From: Pegea sp. RAD2-039
Taxonomy: Eukaryota; Chordata; Thaliacea; Salpida; Salpidae
Reading direction: 5' to 3'
DNA length: 64,000 nucleotides
Assembly (NCBI GenBank): GCA_034620365.1
Contig: JAQGEQ010000186.1
Coordinates: forward strand, 868,001 to 932,000
The position numbers were made by a program, and so were the translations under genes. The notes under the pieces were generated by a model that had not been told where the DNA came from, ran no database searches, and saw only the letters and a program-made list of their open reading frames with translations. Shown here piece by piece: positions 37,843 to 49,550 of this stretch (position 1 is the first letter of the stretch; every line of letters starts with the position of its first letter).

Positions 37843-37924
37843 TGTGAGAATGTGTGTTAGAGAGAGGTGCTCTCTTTAGGCCCCCTCCTTCACATTTATT
37901 GTAATAAATAAATAAATAAATTAG
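37843..37924 (+). mobile_element. LINE 3'-end stub, copy 4
   Basis: The same terminal segment as copy 3, with GAGAGGTGCTCTCTTTAGGC and a tail of TTGTAATAAATAAATAAATA. Truncated at almost the same point as copy 3. Confidence 0.85.
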
Positions 37925-39319
37925 AATTACTAAAAGTTGAAAACAACTTAAGAGCAAATCTAAGAAAAATTTTCAGTTGATATAATTTTAAAAATCAAAA
38001 ATTGAAGCTAAAAGTTAGGTAAAGAAATAAATATAAAAACACTTTTTATTAAACAACAGATTATAAACATTAAAATCTTTTCTCTACTTGGATATACAAA
38101 ATAAATTGAATCGTATCTTAGCTAAATTACGAACAGATTTATATAAAAAATTTAATTGATTATATTATACATTTCAAATAAAAAATATATTAAAAATACA
38201 CTAAAAGCAAACCATTATTTCAAATTTACATAAAGATGAACAATTATTAAGAAAACGTTTAAAACAGGTTTAATTAAAACTAATTATTAAAAGCTAGAAT
38301 AAAATGAATTAATTTAATTCAAAAGTATTAAAATAAATTTAAAATATGAGACGCACAATAGGTTTACTGAAACAGATACACTGATAGTAGTAATGGCCTT
38401 ACAAAATAAAGACATTTTATAAAAACGCCATAAAAGAGCAGATTCATCTTCAATTATAGAACAGAATGCAATTTTAAAATGAATGAAGCACGAATAAAAA
38501 TTGTAGAATAAGAGATTAAACTGAATAAAAATATTTTTCTCCATAAGTAGCAATCTCAGAAAAATATTTAAATCTATATTTCAAAAATGATATTTCATGC
38601 TACATATAGATTATTTCCTTTTATGACCGTTTTTATTTTTTACATTAATATTCTTATTATAATATTTTGATTTGTTATTTCTTTGTCATCTCACCTCGTT
38701 TTAATTTATTTTTAACACGTCATTAGCATAACCAGCATGGCTGTTCTTGGTCGAAATAGGGCATTTACACTTATTATATTTCAGAATTCAAAGTACTTAA
38801 GGTAATCTTATAATTAATTATTAGAAAATGTTAAAAAAATCAAAACATCTCATTTTGCCCTAATTGTGAACAAGGTTTACTAAATTATGTTTTGTTATTT
38901 GCAACAACAAAAAGATAAAAGTAGAATTACGCCTAGAAGTAAAATTAGGAGTTACGCCAACTTTAAAAGAGATTCGTTGAAATCTTAAGTATTTTGTGCT
39001 ACAATTTAGGTATCTAAAAGTCAGTAATTCCAATATATTTCAATAAAACTATATTATAACAATATCAATAAACGTAAATATTAATAGATGTGTGCAGAAT
39101 ATATCTGTGCTAAAGCATCACTACCGTTGGAACACGGAAATTATAGTATCTTATTACTTAAAAAGTACATTTTAATTTATTATAATATTTTCCATTTCTT
39201 ATGAAGAATTAGATATTTTTGCGGTTTTAGTTGTCTGATTGAACTAAACTGTTACTTTACTTTGTGTAAACTATGTCACCTAAACTTAAACACAAACAAA
39301 TGTTCTTTTTGATTGATTT

Positions 39320-39630
39320 TATCCTTTTTATTTATTCATCAAAATAAATTCGAAGGAAGGTGCCTGAAAAGAGCACCTCTCGCTAACACACATTCTCACA
39401 AATGATACCTATTTTATATAATTAAGTTGAAAATATGGAAAGAAAAAGATGTAACACATGGTATTTCAGTAGTCTACATTCAATATAACAGTGAACAATT
39501 ACATAGAATGTTAATAATAATGAAAAAAGTGAAAGTCACAGTTTAGAAATCACAATGTTGGCAATATTAAATCGGTTCAACTTCTTTTTGAACAATATGA
39601 GTGATTCTGACATGAGAATATCTGATGGCT
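39320..39630 (-). mobile_element. LINE 3'-end fragment, copy 5
   Basis: Minus-strand copy of about 310 bp. Reading plus-strand, it starts with the reversed tail (TTTATTTATTCATC), then GGTGCCTGAAAAGAGCACCTC (the hairpin), the CTAACACACATTCTCAC segment, and 3' UTR plus the end of ORF2, equivalent to 31220-31500. Confidence 0.8.
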
Positions 39631-39631
39631 T

Positions 39632-39815
39632 ATTTATTTATTTCAATAAATGCAAAGGAAGGTGAAAAAGCACCTCCCGCTAACACACATTTTCACAAAT
39701 ATTTTGAATTAAGTTAGAAATATAGAAAGCAAAAGATGTAACACAAGGCATTTTGGTAGTCTTCAAAGCATATAACAGTGAACAATTACATAGAATGTTA
39801 ATAAGATAAAAAGTT
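39632..39815 (-). mobile_element. LINE 3'-end fragment, copy 6
   Basis: A second minus-strand copy, directly next to copy 5 in the same orientation, about 180 bp. The tail is TTATTTATTTCAATAAATGC, the hairpin is shortened (GGTGAAAAAGCACC), and CTAACACACATTTTCACAAA follows. Confidence 0.8.
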
Positions 39816-40887
39816 GTTAATGATATATAATTTCGTTAGTTTAATGAGCCTACCTAAAGTTCGAGTTATATTTGTAGAAAAATAAACCCTAATGTATAGT
39901 TTAACTCTTTTCTTTCATTGATTAAGATTCGAAGAAACAAAACGCAAAGAAACAGAAAGTATAAACCAAAAATAAACAATAAACAGCTTTAACTACAGGT
40001 CAAGTTATTGATAATTAAATTAAAACAAGTCTTTTCAAATTCAGATACATGATGACATACTTATTTTTTATTTAACTTTTTGGCTTCTGAACTATCATGA
40101 TACTCAAAATAGCTAACCAATTTTATTGTGTGTAAGTTTTATAAGAATTTGGCTTTAAGATTCTTCAAAACATTAATTAATTTAGTAAAAGCTAAAACCA
40201 AAAGATGCTATTACTGTGTGAATAATTGTTCTGAAAATCAGAACAAATATTTTTACTTTCTGAAGTTTTAAAATGTAGAAACAATTTAAAATTATTCATA
40301 GAAATAATGCTGTCAATAGATGTGTCCATAATTACTTGTGGCGTCAATTAGTGCTTTTAAACCAACAAAGTAGTTTGTTTTAACTTAAATAATTACTTTA
40401 AAAGTTTTTATTGAGTCAGCTATCAATATTTATCTTGACGTTAATTTCTTTTAACTGTTTTGAAAGCTTTTATTTAGTAAAAATTTTCACCTTGAATAGT
40501 AGTTAATGATTCGGAGGTTAATGTAAAACTTTAAAGACATTTTTCTAGTGTAATACTAATGAATTGTTTTGAATTTTTTTATGAAAACATTCAAATGAAA
40601 TTTCGTGTCAAAATCTAAAGAGAAATTATTTTGTTTACTCACAACCAACATCCACCATAACGGAATATTTGTTTTAAGTAACATAATAACTCCAGAATAT
40701 TGAATTCACTTATACACGGGCGTTTTCTCTCAAGTTTTTCACTTAATAGTTAATCTTTTTGGACTCTCAGCTGAAGCGCTTAGTGGTATTATCTATAAAT
40801 AATCTTTCCATATAAAAATATCACTTTTTGTGTTATAAAGGTAGAAATGTTTTACAAATTTTTTGAGTGCTTTTTATTCTTTTATTA

Positions 40888-40928
40888 AGAAGTCAATTCT
40901 TTTATCACTTTTTAAGGATTGACTTTTT
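40888..40928. repeat. Imperfect inverted repeat
   Basis: AAGTCAATTC and GGATTGACTT can pair over nine of ten positions, with a loop of about 20 bp. It lies 230 bp upstream of the sulfotransferase start. Function unknown. Confidence 0.4.
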
Positions 40929-41003
40929 AATAACAAGTTTCTTATCATTTAACACGTTTATTAATAAGCGAGTATGCCAGGTAGAAACTTATATGATTTA
41001 ATT

Positions 41004-41055
41004 ATTAGAAAATCGATTCTTTATTAGAATTCTTTTATTAGAAAATCGATTCTTA
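41004..41055. repeat. Direct repeat ATTAGAAAATCGATTCTT, two copies
   Basis: Two exact copies of an 18-bp sequence begin about 33 bp apart, roughly 100-150 bp upstream of the sulfotransferase ATG. Each contains the palindrome GAAAATCGATTC-like core. Possible regulatory sites, or only local duplication. Confidence 0.45.
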
Positions 41056-41155
41056 TGTTAGTTTTAGTCAAGCTCATCTACTTGCAATTATCAACTCTAT
41101 AAAATAAACTCTCAGATTAGAAATCATCAATTTTCAATAAGTTTTTGAGATCATC

Positions 41156-42762
41156 ATGGAAGAAATGAAGAAGATAGTTCCTACTAAGTTACTTCCTGTG
41201 CTAAAAGAAGTCCTTGAATCTGAGGATCCAAAAAACATGGTGAAAATTGAAAAAGATGGAGATAAATATAAGATCAACATGAATTTGGGAGCTGAAAAGA
41301 ACTTTCAATATTTTAATAATGAGTGGGAAATGAGAGATGGAGACGTTCTTCTGGTATCTTTTCCTAAAACAGGTTTCTTCTAATATTTCAGAAATGCTTC
41401 TATTTTTTGAATCGAAATCTTTTTTTAAGGAACAAACTGGGTGACTGAAGTAGTGGATCGAGTTCTTAATCAAGATTTGGATGAGTTTCAGAAATTGAAA
41501 AGTATTCCTTTAACTACAAGAGTTCTTGAGATGACAATTCGTGAGTAAAATGTTTATCAATTAATCAAATGATGAGTTTTTAACTTCACAGCAAAAAAGT
41601 TTGAAATTTGGGATAATTTGCCGTTCAAAAGAAGACTTTTTCTCACTCATATGACTTCAAAGATGTTTGATATGAACCGCCTTAAAAAGAAAAATATCAA
41701 GGTAATTAGTATTCAATAGCTAACAAAATGGATACAAAAACAAACAAATGTTTTAAACCGTTCAAACTTATCACAAAATTTATACTAACTTCCATATTAC
41801 TGAACTTATAGATCATTTATGTTCTGAGAAATCCCAAAGATACTCTAGTCTCTATGTACAACTTTCTCAAGAAGCTTCCACCTTTTCAAGCTGAACCACT
41901 GAAAAGTATGGTTCATAATGGCTGGAGTAACTTTTACACAAGTTACATGAATGGTTAGCAAATTGTCTATGTATATCTGTTAAAGTTTATCTTTTATGAA
42001 TACTAGCATATGAAAATTCTATTCTATTAAATATATTTTTACAAAGTTGAAAAAGTTACTGGTGTAGTTTTTAATTTATTTGTTACTTATATTAAAAGGT
42101 TGCCTACCAATGACTGACGATAAAGATGGGTCTTATATCAATCACATATTAACTTGGTTTAAATACAAGAAAGATTTTGGGATACATTATGTATATTATG
42201 AAGACATGAAAAAGGTTTCGAAATTTACTTTTGTAAAATTAGTTTTTCTAACAAGCTTTTGTTTACTAAAAACCATTCTTACAATTTTATTAAAAAATTG
42301 TTTATCAGCCTTACATTTAAAATGGTTTTCTACGGAAATGATTTTAAATGTTTCAGGACTTTAATGGTGGAGTTAAAGCTCTTGCTAAACATTTGAATGT
42401 ATCAATTACAAATGAGAAGTTAGAAGAAATTTCTAACAAATGTACTATAGATTCTATGAGGAAAAGTTATCAAGAAAGATCAGGAATACAAAGCAAGCAT
42501 GCCACTGCTTTTATCAACAAAGGTTTTATTGCAGTATTTAAATATTTAACTACAAACTATACCACATTCATTAAATACAAAGCTCTATCTAATTGTATAA
42601 TTAGTTTATATTTTTGATTAGTTTTTCTTACGATTGACCGATATTTTAGGCGGTGTTGGAGGCTGGAAAGATTATTTTACTGTTTCTCAGTCTGAAGAGT
42701 GGGATAAACTAGTCAAGGAATCTCTTTCTGATACTGATGTTAGATTTCAGTACACAATTTAA
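41156..42762 (+). CDS. Cytosolic sulfotransferase (SULT family)
   Basis: Seven exons join in frame to about 310 residues. It transfers sulfate from PAPS to a small hydroxyl or amine substrate in the cytosol. The 5'-phosphosulfate loop is FPKTGTNWVTEVVDRVL (the family has PKSGTTW). The catalytic histidine is in LTHMTSKMF. The 3'-phosphate motif is IIYVLRNPKDTLVSMYNFLK. HYVYYEDMKKDFNGGVKALA matches the LYLFYEDMKE segment. The C-terminal GGVGGWKDYFTVSQSEEWD corresponds to RKGxxGDWKNHFT. No signal peptide or membrane segment. The glycine-rich motif reads NKGGVGGWKDYF, slightly off consensus (the leading Arg is replaced). The substrate cannot be deduced. A polyadenylation signal lies at 42963. Confidence 0.92.
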
Positions 42763-44179
42763 AAACAGTATATCGATAACATGTTTTTTAATTTAGCTTC
42801 GTAATTAGAAATACAATTTGATAATTCTTTCTTCGATTATAAAATTAGTCACACTGAAGGTGGTATTAAATTTGCTTCTAGTATCTTTAATTATTCATAC
42901 TATCATGTAAGTAAAGATAAAGGTTGAATATTTGTTTTGAAACTTTGAAAACTGATATAAACAATAAATTTTGTTTATTGAAGTAAAGCTTTTCTAACCA
43001 AACATTTTTTATTGATAATATAAATGCAAATAGAAATCTTTATAGGATGTGATTTATTGAATTAAAAAATTTCACGTTTTATCTTACACCTAAAAACAAC
43101 CTTTTTTATAATCATTTTTATAAAATAATAAATAATAATGGCTGATTAGGTAGGATAAAATTAGGAAGCATTTTAATCAAAGTTTATTTTCTTCTTAATA
43201 ATCTTAGTTTGGTTAAAGAACTTTTTTGAAATCGATTCATTTGTATTTCAACTACAAAAGTTTTGTTCACAAAGTTGTTAAGACTAAAAAGATGATTTAA
43301 AAATTAAACAAAAATAACTTTTAGTCATTATTAAGCCTAAAACAGAGCTAATATAAATCACAGTCACAAAGACTTAGCATGTAATGACATTCAAGTACTG
43401 CAGTCAATATTTTATTAGTTTAAATGAATTACAAGTTGATATCAATGAGAAATCCGTAGATACTGCCTTCAAATGTTTAAGTTATTTTGTTATAAGCAGT
43501 TAAATAGTAATTAATATAAAATATTTTCAAAAAGTCCTAAATTTATTTCAAATAGGTTCTTTTTTAGCTATACAATAAGTTTTAAGAGTTAAAATTAACA
43601 AAAAAGTACTATAGAAAGTACTCAAGATTGCTTTTTATAAAATTAGCTTAAAAAAAAAACAAATGTTTAGTCTATAGATTAAGATTAAAAATTTCAAATA
43701 GTTAAGTAGGTTTAAAATATGAAATCAAATTATCTCTTATTTAAGTTGTTCAAGACATAAGCAGTAAGAGTAGTTTGATGAATAGAAACAAACAGGATCC
43801 TTAGAGCAGTCATATGTTTGAGAGAATAAAAAAAATCATCAAAAAAACTAGAAACAAAGAAGGATGCAACAAAAGTTGTTTTAGGAGTTGAAAAATAGAT
43901 CACAGAATTATAATTTTTGTTTAATCATTCTAAAGTAACTTGACTTATAGAAAACAGTTTTAATAACCAAACTTTTTATGTTGTAGAAATTAAGTTGTAT
44001 TATTTAAGTTTCAATCAGATGTTACTTGTAGATTCTGTACCGTAAATTTCACTAATAATAAACAGTTTGCTTCGACTAGCATAAGAATGACAAATATTTG
44101 AAAATATTTTCGAATATCTAAAGTCTATAAATATTAAGATTATAAATTTAAACATTGAATACTTTCAATTTTACTTGTA
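42763..44179. other. Convergent intergenic region (sulfotransferase / XPR1)
   Basis: 3' flanks of two convergent genes. A+T-rich, with AATAAA at 42963-42968 for the sulfotransferase. I see no gene or repeat. Confidence 0.5.
42963..42968 (+). terminator. Polyadenylation signal of the sulfotransferase gene
   Basis: AATAAA about 200 bp after the stop codon. Confidence 0.35.
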
Positions 44180-47100
44180 TCAAACAATTGAAGAACCTAA
44201 ACTCATATCATCATCAGATTGCCTATAAAACAATAATTAGATAGACTCAAAAAACAAAGTAATAAAATTACCTCAAGGAGTTTGCATCCAACCTTGATTT
44301 TGTTGTTTTAAGACTCTGTAACAAGACACTCTCAGCTCCATTAGGTTCATTTATCATTCTTTCAAGAGTTTTTATTCCATCTTTGGCAGTTGGAGTCACC
44401 GAAATATCTCTGACAGCACGGAATTCTCCACAATTATTTAAATGTTCGTTTTCCAGCCGAAAATAATTCCAAATAAATCGTCTGTGAAAAAATCAAACAA
44501 ATTTTAATGAAATCAAAATCAGTGATACTTAATTAAAGTTTATAGATTCAAAATATGTTACAAACGAAAAATATATTTTAATAAATTAAAAAAGTCTAAA
44601 ATAAAAAAAAATTGAAAATAAGTTTTAAAAATAGAAAGATGATAAAAGTTGATCTCACCTAGTTACTTCAAGTAAGATAAGAATATTTGAGCAGATTACT
44701 TGTGCTTCTCGATCAAGGAATTGAAGAACAACAGCAGATGCTACCCACGAAAACCTCACAACAAGATTTTCAATGATTGCAACATAATAGAAAAACTGCA
44801 ACATTAAAAACCATTTGTAAATAATTCCAATTAATCTAAAAAATGTCAAAAAAGTTGACAAAAAAACGTACTTTTTCTTGATAAACTATTTCTTCTCTTA
44901 AGTATTTATTCTCGCCAGCATTTTCATCTAAGAAGCCCCAATCCATTTTAATATCCCAAGAAAAGGTGTAACAACTACTAATAAATGAAGAAGCAATCCA
45001 CAAGAAGAAATAAACGCTCTGTTTGTTGTGTGTGCTTTCTAAAAGTAGAAAATTCAATCAGTTTCCATCCCTATTAACTGATGAGGTAGCAATTAGATCA
45101 ACTGTTATATTCAAACCTCTGTGAGCTAGGTATAAAGTATAAAATGCGACTCTTATGAAGGTTGTTGAGTATTTGCCAGCATTTATTAGGTGTGGAAACC
45201 ATTTTCTTGTGTCATAATATCTTCTAATACATTGAACAAATCGAATATATGCAGGGTAGCAACTTAGTAAGGCTCGTATTGAAAGAGAATGTGAACCACA
45301 ACGAAATGTTTCTACAAAAATGTTTAGATAATTTCATTTATCTGTGATAAAGTTGAGATCTACTCTCTACATCCAAGAGTTTTTAAAAACAAAAGTTTGA
45401 AAGCATTTTTTGCAAACGAACGGTTTAAACTTCTATTAAGAAATCTTAAAATCAAGCAAACTAAAAAGTTTATTCAAAAATTAGAATTATTTCTAAAAGA
45501 ACTTAAACATAAGATGAGAGTTATATGTTGTATATATATGTTGTAATTAAAATTGAAATGAATAAACTATTATACAAATATTATCTAAAATATTTCACTG
45601 AAACTTACCGAGTTCGACAGTGTTTCTTGTTGTAACTCCATATATAGCATAAAAACAAATCATAAATTCCGAGTCAAGGAACAGGACAACAAGACTGTTT
45701 AATTGATCAGCGATCCAGAAGTCGGCAAACTCCACAGGGTAGAAACCACAAGCCACTAAACGCCACTATTTAGTAGAAACTTTGTTACTGAGATGAAAAC
45801 TTCTTGCATAAGAAGCTTATTGAAGTAATTATCAAGCTGACAATAACAATTTGATTCTAAACTTCTATTTTTAATAAATAAAGAGAAGATTGATTCTAAA
45901 AATTATCTTAATTTTGAATTGTATTTGAAAATGATATTTTGTTGCAAATAGAAGAGTATGAAGAAATTTGAATTTTTTTGATGATTCAGTTTATTCATTT
46001 TCACTGAAACAACTGAAAAGTTGTAATATTTTATCTTTATAGTCAAAAGTATCGTTTAAATTTAGATAACCTTGAAAAGGAAACATCAAATCATATCGTA
46101 CTTCGTTAAAGAGCTTACCGCTTAATCATTTGAGTAAAAATAATCATAATTCTAATGATGACTTAGCTATTTACATTCTATCAAGACTTTAGGAAATATC
46201 ACTAAAGTAGTTGATGGGTTTTGTCGCTAATCTACATCTTAAAGTCAAAAAGAAACTAATTTAGAATAATATAGAACTAATGCTAAGACCTTTAAAAGGG
46301 TCTAATAATAAAATAAAACCAAACAAGATTTTCAGCTTTCTAATCGATATACAAATGAATGATCTTCACAAATGATAAAGATCCGAAAGTCTTTAGCTTA
46401 CCAGTCTTTCTAGAAGCCAAAACCTAGCTTTAGAGAAAAATACAGGGATTGGGTTGATGAAGAATAAGATCAGGGCAAGGTATAAAACTCCAGGGTTGGT
46501 GTTGATAGGGATAAAATTTTCAAATAATTCAATATGTCCGAATTGATAGCAAAGGACACTAATCGCCCAGAGAGTACAGATCAAGGATGAGATCTAAAGA
46601 TTGAGAAATGATGATATGAAAGAAGAAGTGATGTAGTACTTCAAAGAAGTGTTGATGTGAGAGATGTTGACGAGGATCAATTTCAAAGATGAGAACGTGA
46701 TTAACTCCGTATTTACGCCATCCTAAAATATTTAATCCGATGTACATACAAAAAAGTGCAACTATCAGACCCGAGCGGTAAAATCTGAAATTAAAAAGTT
46801 AATAAATAATGAAGGTAAATGATAAAAACTCGTACAAGTAAGTTTGTAGAGGATCTATTACGGGTTTGATGAATATAAAGGCAAAAAGGATTACACAAAA
46901 AAGACATATAGAGATTCCTAGGTAGAATCCAATTTTGAAAATAGTTGCTTTTGGGTATCGGGCCTAAAAATTTGACAGAAGATAAACTTTTCATCAAGTT
47001 TGAAGACACAATTGATTACTGGATCAGCGAGAGGTGGAACTCGAAGTCTTTTCATCGCCTTTGAGCGATCCCCTTTTTCAATTCCATTAATATAAAGATC

Positions 47101-49550
47101 CTAAGATAAAATAAATTAATTAATTTCGACTTTATTTAAAAAAAATATTTGAAGAATTTAGTAAAAAGCTTAAATGTAAATTCAAGCTATTTCAAATCAA
47201 ACTAAAAATCAAACTAATGTTTATGGAAAGTATAAATCTATCATACATTCTTTTACAGTTATTTATAATTGGAAAGTTCAGATATAAATGTAAGGAATTA
47301 ACATAAGCGGCTAAATAACTAATCTGCAGTTTCTTATTCAGACTTTAAATTGCTGAATAAATCTTTTAAAAGGAAGATTTAATTTAATCTTAATGACAAA
47401 GTATAAAAGAAATTAAAAAGAGTAAAATTTAGTGTCTAGTATATGTAGTGTCGAATAATTAAATCAATTTGAATTCCATTTAGCTACATTTGTTATGATG
47501 GGATTTTTGGCACACGACAAGTTGTCAAGCTTAAATCAGAAATCAACAGATTAATAAGATGAAGACGTCATCAGCAAATTATCAATTAAACTATTTCAGC
47601 AAAGAGATGTACCCAAGGAAGTTGATTTTTCGAGTTGATAATCAGTTTAATTTATTTTATATTTTACAGAAACTAACATAATTTAGCTGCAAAATAATTA
47701 AATTTAATCAAATATGACTTTGTTTGTAAATTAATTAATTTAAAACTATACATCTAACAAATTACTTCAGTTTTTTTGATATAATCTGAGATAACTCTGT
47801 CTGTATGAAAAGGGGCACTTTCAACATGCAATTTTCGCCAATTTGCTCCACTATTAGTCTTTAATACTTTGTCGTGCTTCTTAAGAATCTTCCTAAATCC
47901 AGTAAAGTTCAATTCCTAAAAAATTAAAATAAGTAAATGGGTTTCTACTTAGAATACAAATTATTGTAAATAGTCATTTATCGAATGATATTTATCTACC
48001 TGATAGTTTTGAAGTAAAACTAAACTCAAATAATATTCCGTAAAAGCAAGTTTCAGTTCTTTCATGGTTTTATGTCTTATTTTATCCTGAAATTTAAACA
48101 GTTACTGAAATGTAATTTAAAGAAAATAAATCAAATGTAAAGAGAATTCCAAATATTTTCAACTTCACAACCAATTATTACAGCAGTTAGCAGAAGTCAA
48201 CAACAATAAGAAGAGATTACTTTTGTAACAAATGAGAATCTGGATGATTTTGGAGTAACTCTTGCACCTAACGTTGATTTGCTACTTGACTTATTAAAAG
48301 CTTTTTTATGAGTTTCTAGTTCAGATTGGAGAAGATTGAACCTCCGCCTTGCTTCAGCTAACTTCTCTGCGTTCAAATATACTTATTTGCAAACATCATC
48401 CAAAAGTTATCAAAATGTTAAATATATTTTGTTTATTATAGATGCTATGATAGAAGATTTATGATTAAAAATACAAACCAGCAAAGAAGTTGTTAACTTT
48501 GCTGAGCTGGGCATCACACTTTACAAAAAAGTCTTCTTCTATATTAGAAAAATGACGAATATAATTCACAGATTCTAAAAACACAAAAATATTTCATATT
48601 TAAAATTCCAAATTTTCTAATTATTTAATGATCTGTAATTAAAATCAACAAGTACAACTTATCATGATAAAATTGTTTAAACTTAAAAACTATCAATACT
48701 GTTATTTTATACTCATTTATCAATTATATAATTTAATTATAATTATTTAAATAAAACTATTAATCAAAATTACATTATAAAAAGCTTTTTCACATTATAA
48801 AGTGGTTTGGTGCTTTAGTTTAACATCAACGTTTTGTTTAAGTAAATATTAATGGTGATGAATAATTTATCAATGCTACTTAAAGCTTTATTTGTGATTT
48901 AAGGTTGCTTAAGCAAATCACTATTGTAAAAATAAGCCACAAAATATTCAAAGTATATTTATATTTAGTAAAATCTTATAATTAAAAAAAAACAAACTAT
49001 ATAAAATCAAATTTTACAAAGAATATAATTTCAAATTAACCTTCAACTGGTAATTCATCTTTAAAATGATAAATCATATCTTTAAGACTCTAAAAACAAA
49101 AAGAAATCTTATAATCTATAAATAGATTACTAAAGTATGTTTGTGATACAATTTATAAGTTTTCTAACAACAATATTTTAATATCTTAATCATTATTTCA
49201 CCAAATTATATAAAACTGCTATTTTAAAAAAATTGACATCATAATTACTCTTAAAAATTCTTCAGATTTATTATAATAAATAGAGATTGAAAAAGTGTTT
49301 TCATGAATAGAATAAGAATATCTAAAAATCATAACATTTAAGTAGTATATAATTTAAAATTTGAGAACATATGATTTAAGTTCTTCAGCTTTTTTAGTTA
49401 ATAAATTGGTTAATACTCTATTGTAACCGTTTAATTAACTTTAAAATAAATGAATATAAAACTTATGAAGTAATTTTCAACCTCATAATCGATATATTGA
49501 CTTCTCCATTCAGGAGTAAGCAATGATTGAAGATTTGACCCAAACTTCAT
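44180..49550 (-). CDS. XPR1: XPR1/SYG1-type SPX-EXS phosphate exporter
   Basis: Around fifteen exons join in frame. The N-terminal SPX domain begins [20 protein letters not shown] and includes [35 protein letters not shown] and [16 protein letters not shown]. Its lysine cluster (KILKKHDK) binds inositol pyrophosphates in related proteins. [16 protein letters not shown] leads into the membrane part: [46 protein letters not shown]. The EXS domain has [69 protein letters not shown] and [20 protein letters not shown]. The order matches animal XPR1, the plasma-membrane phosphate exporter. The short last exon ends [13 protein letters not shown]. The start is chosen because MKF opens the SPX helix. 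Confidence 0.95.

Larger units (their letters stand above)
37063..41155. other. LINE-littered intergenic region (BUD31 / sulfotransferase)
   Basis: About 4 kb without a gene. It contains four LINE 3'-end fragments, listed separately. Close to the sulfotransferase there is an imperfect inverted repeat (40888-40928) and a direct repeat pair (41004-41055). Confidence 0.6.
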
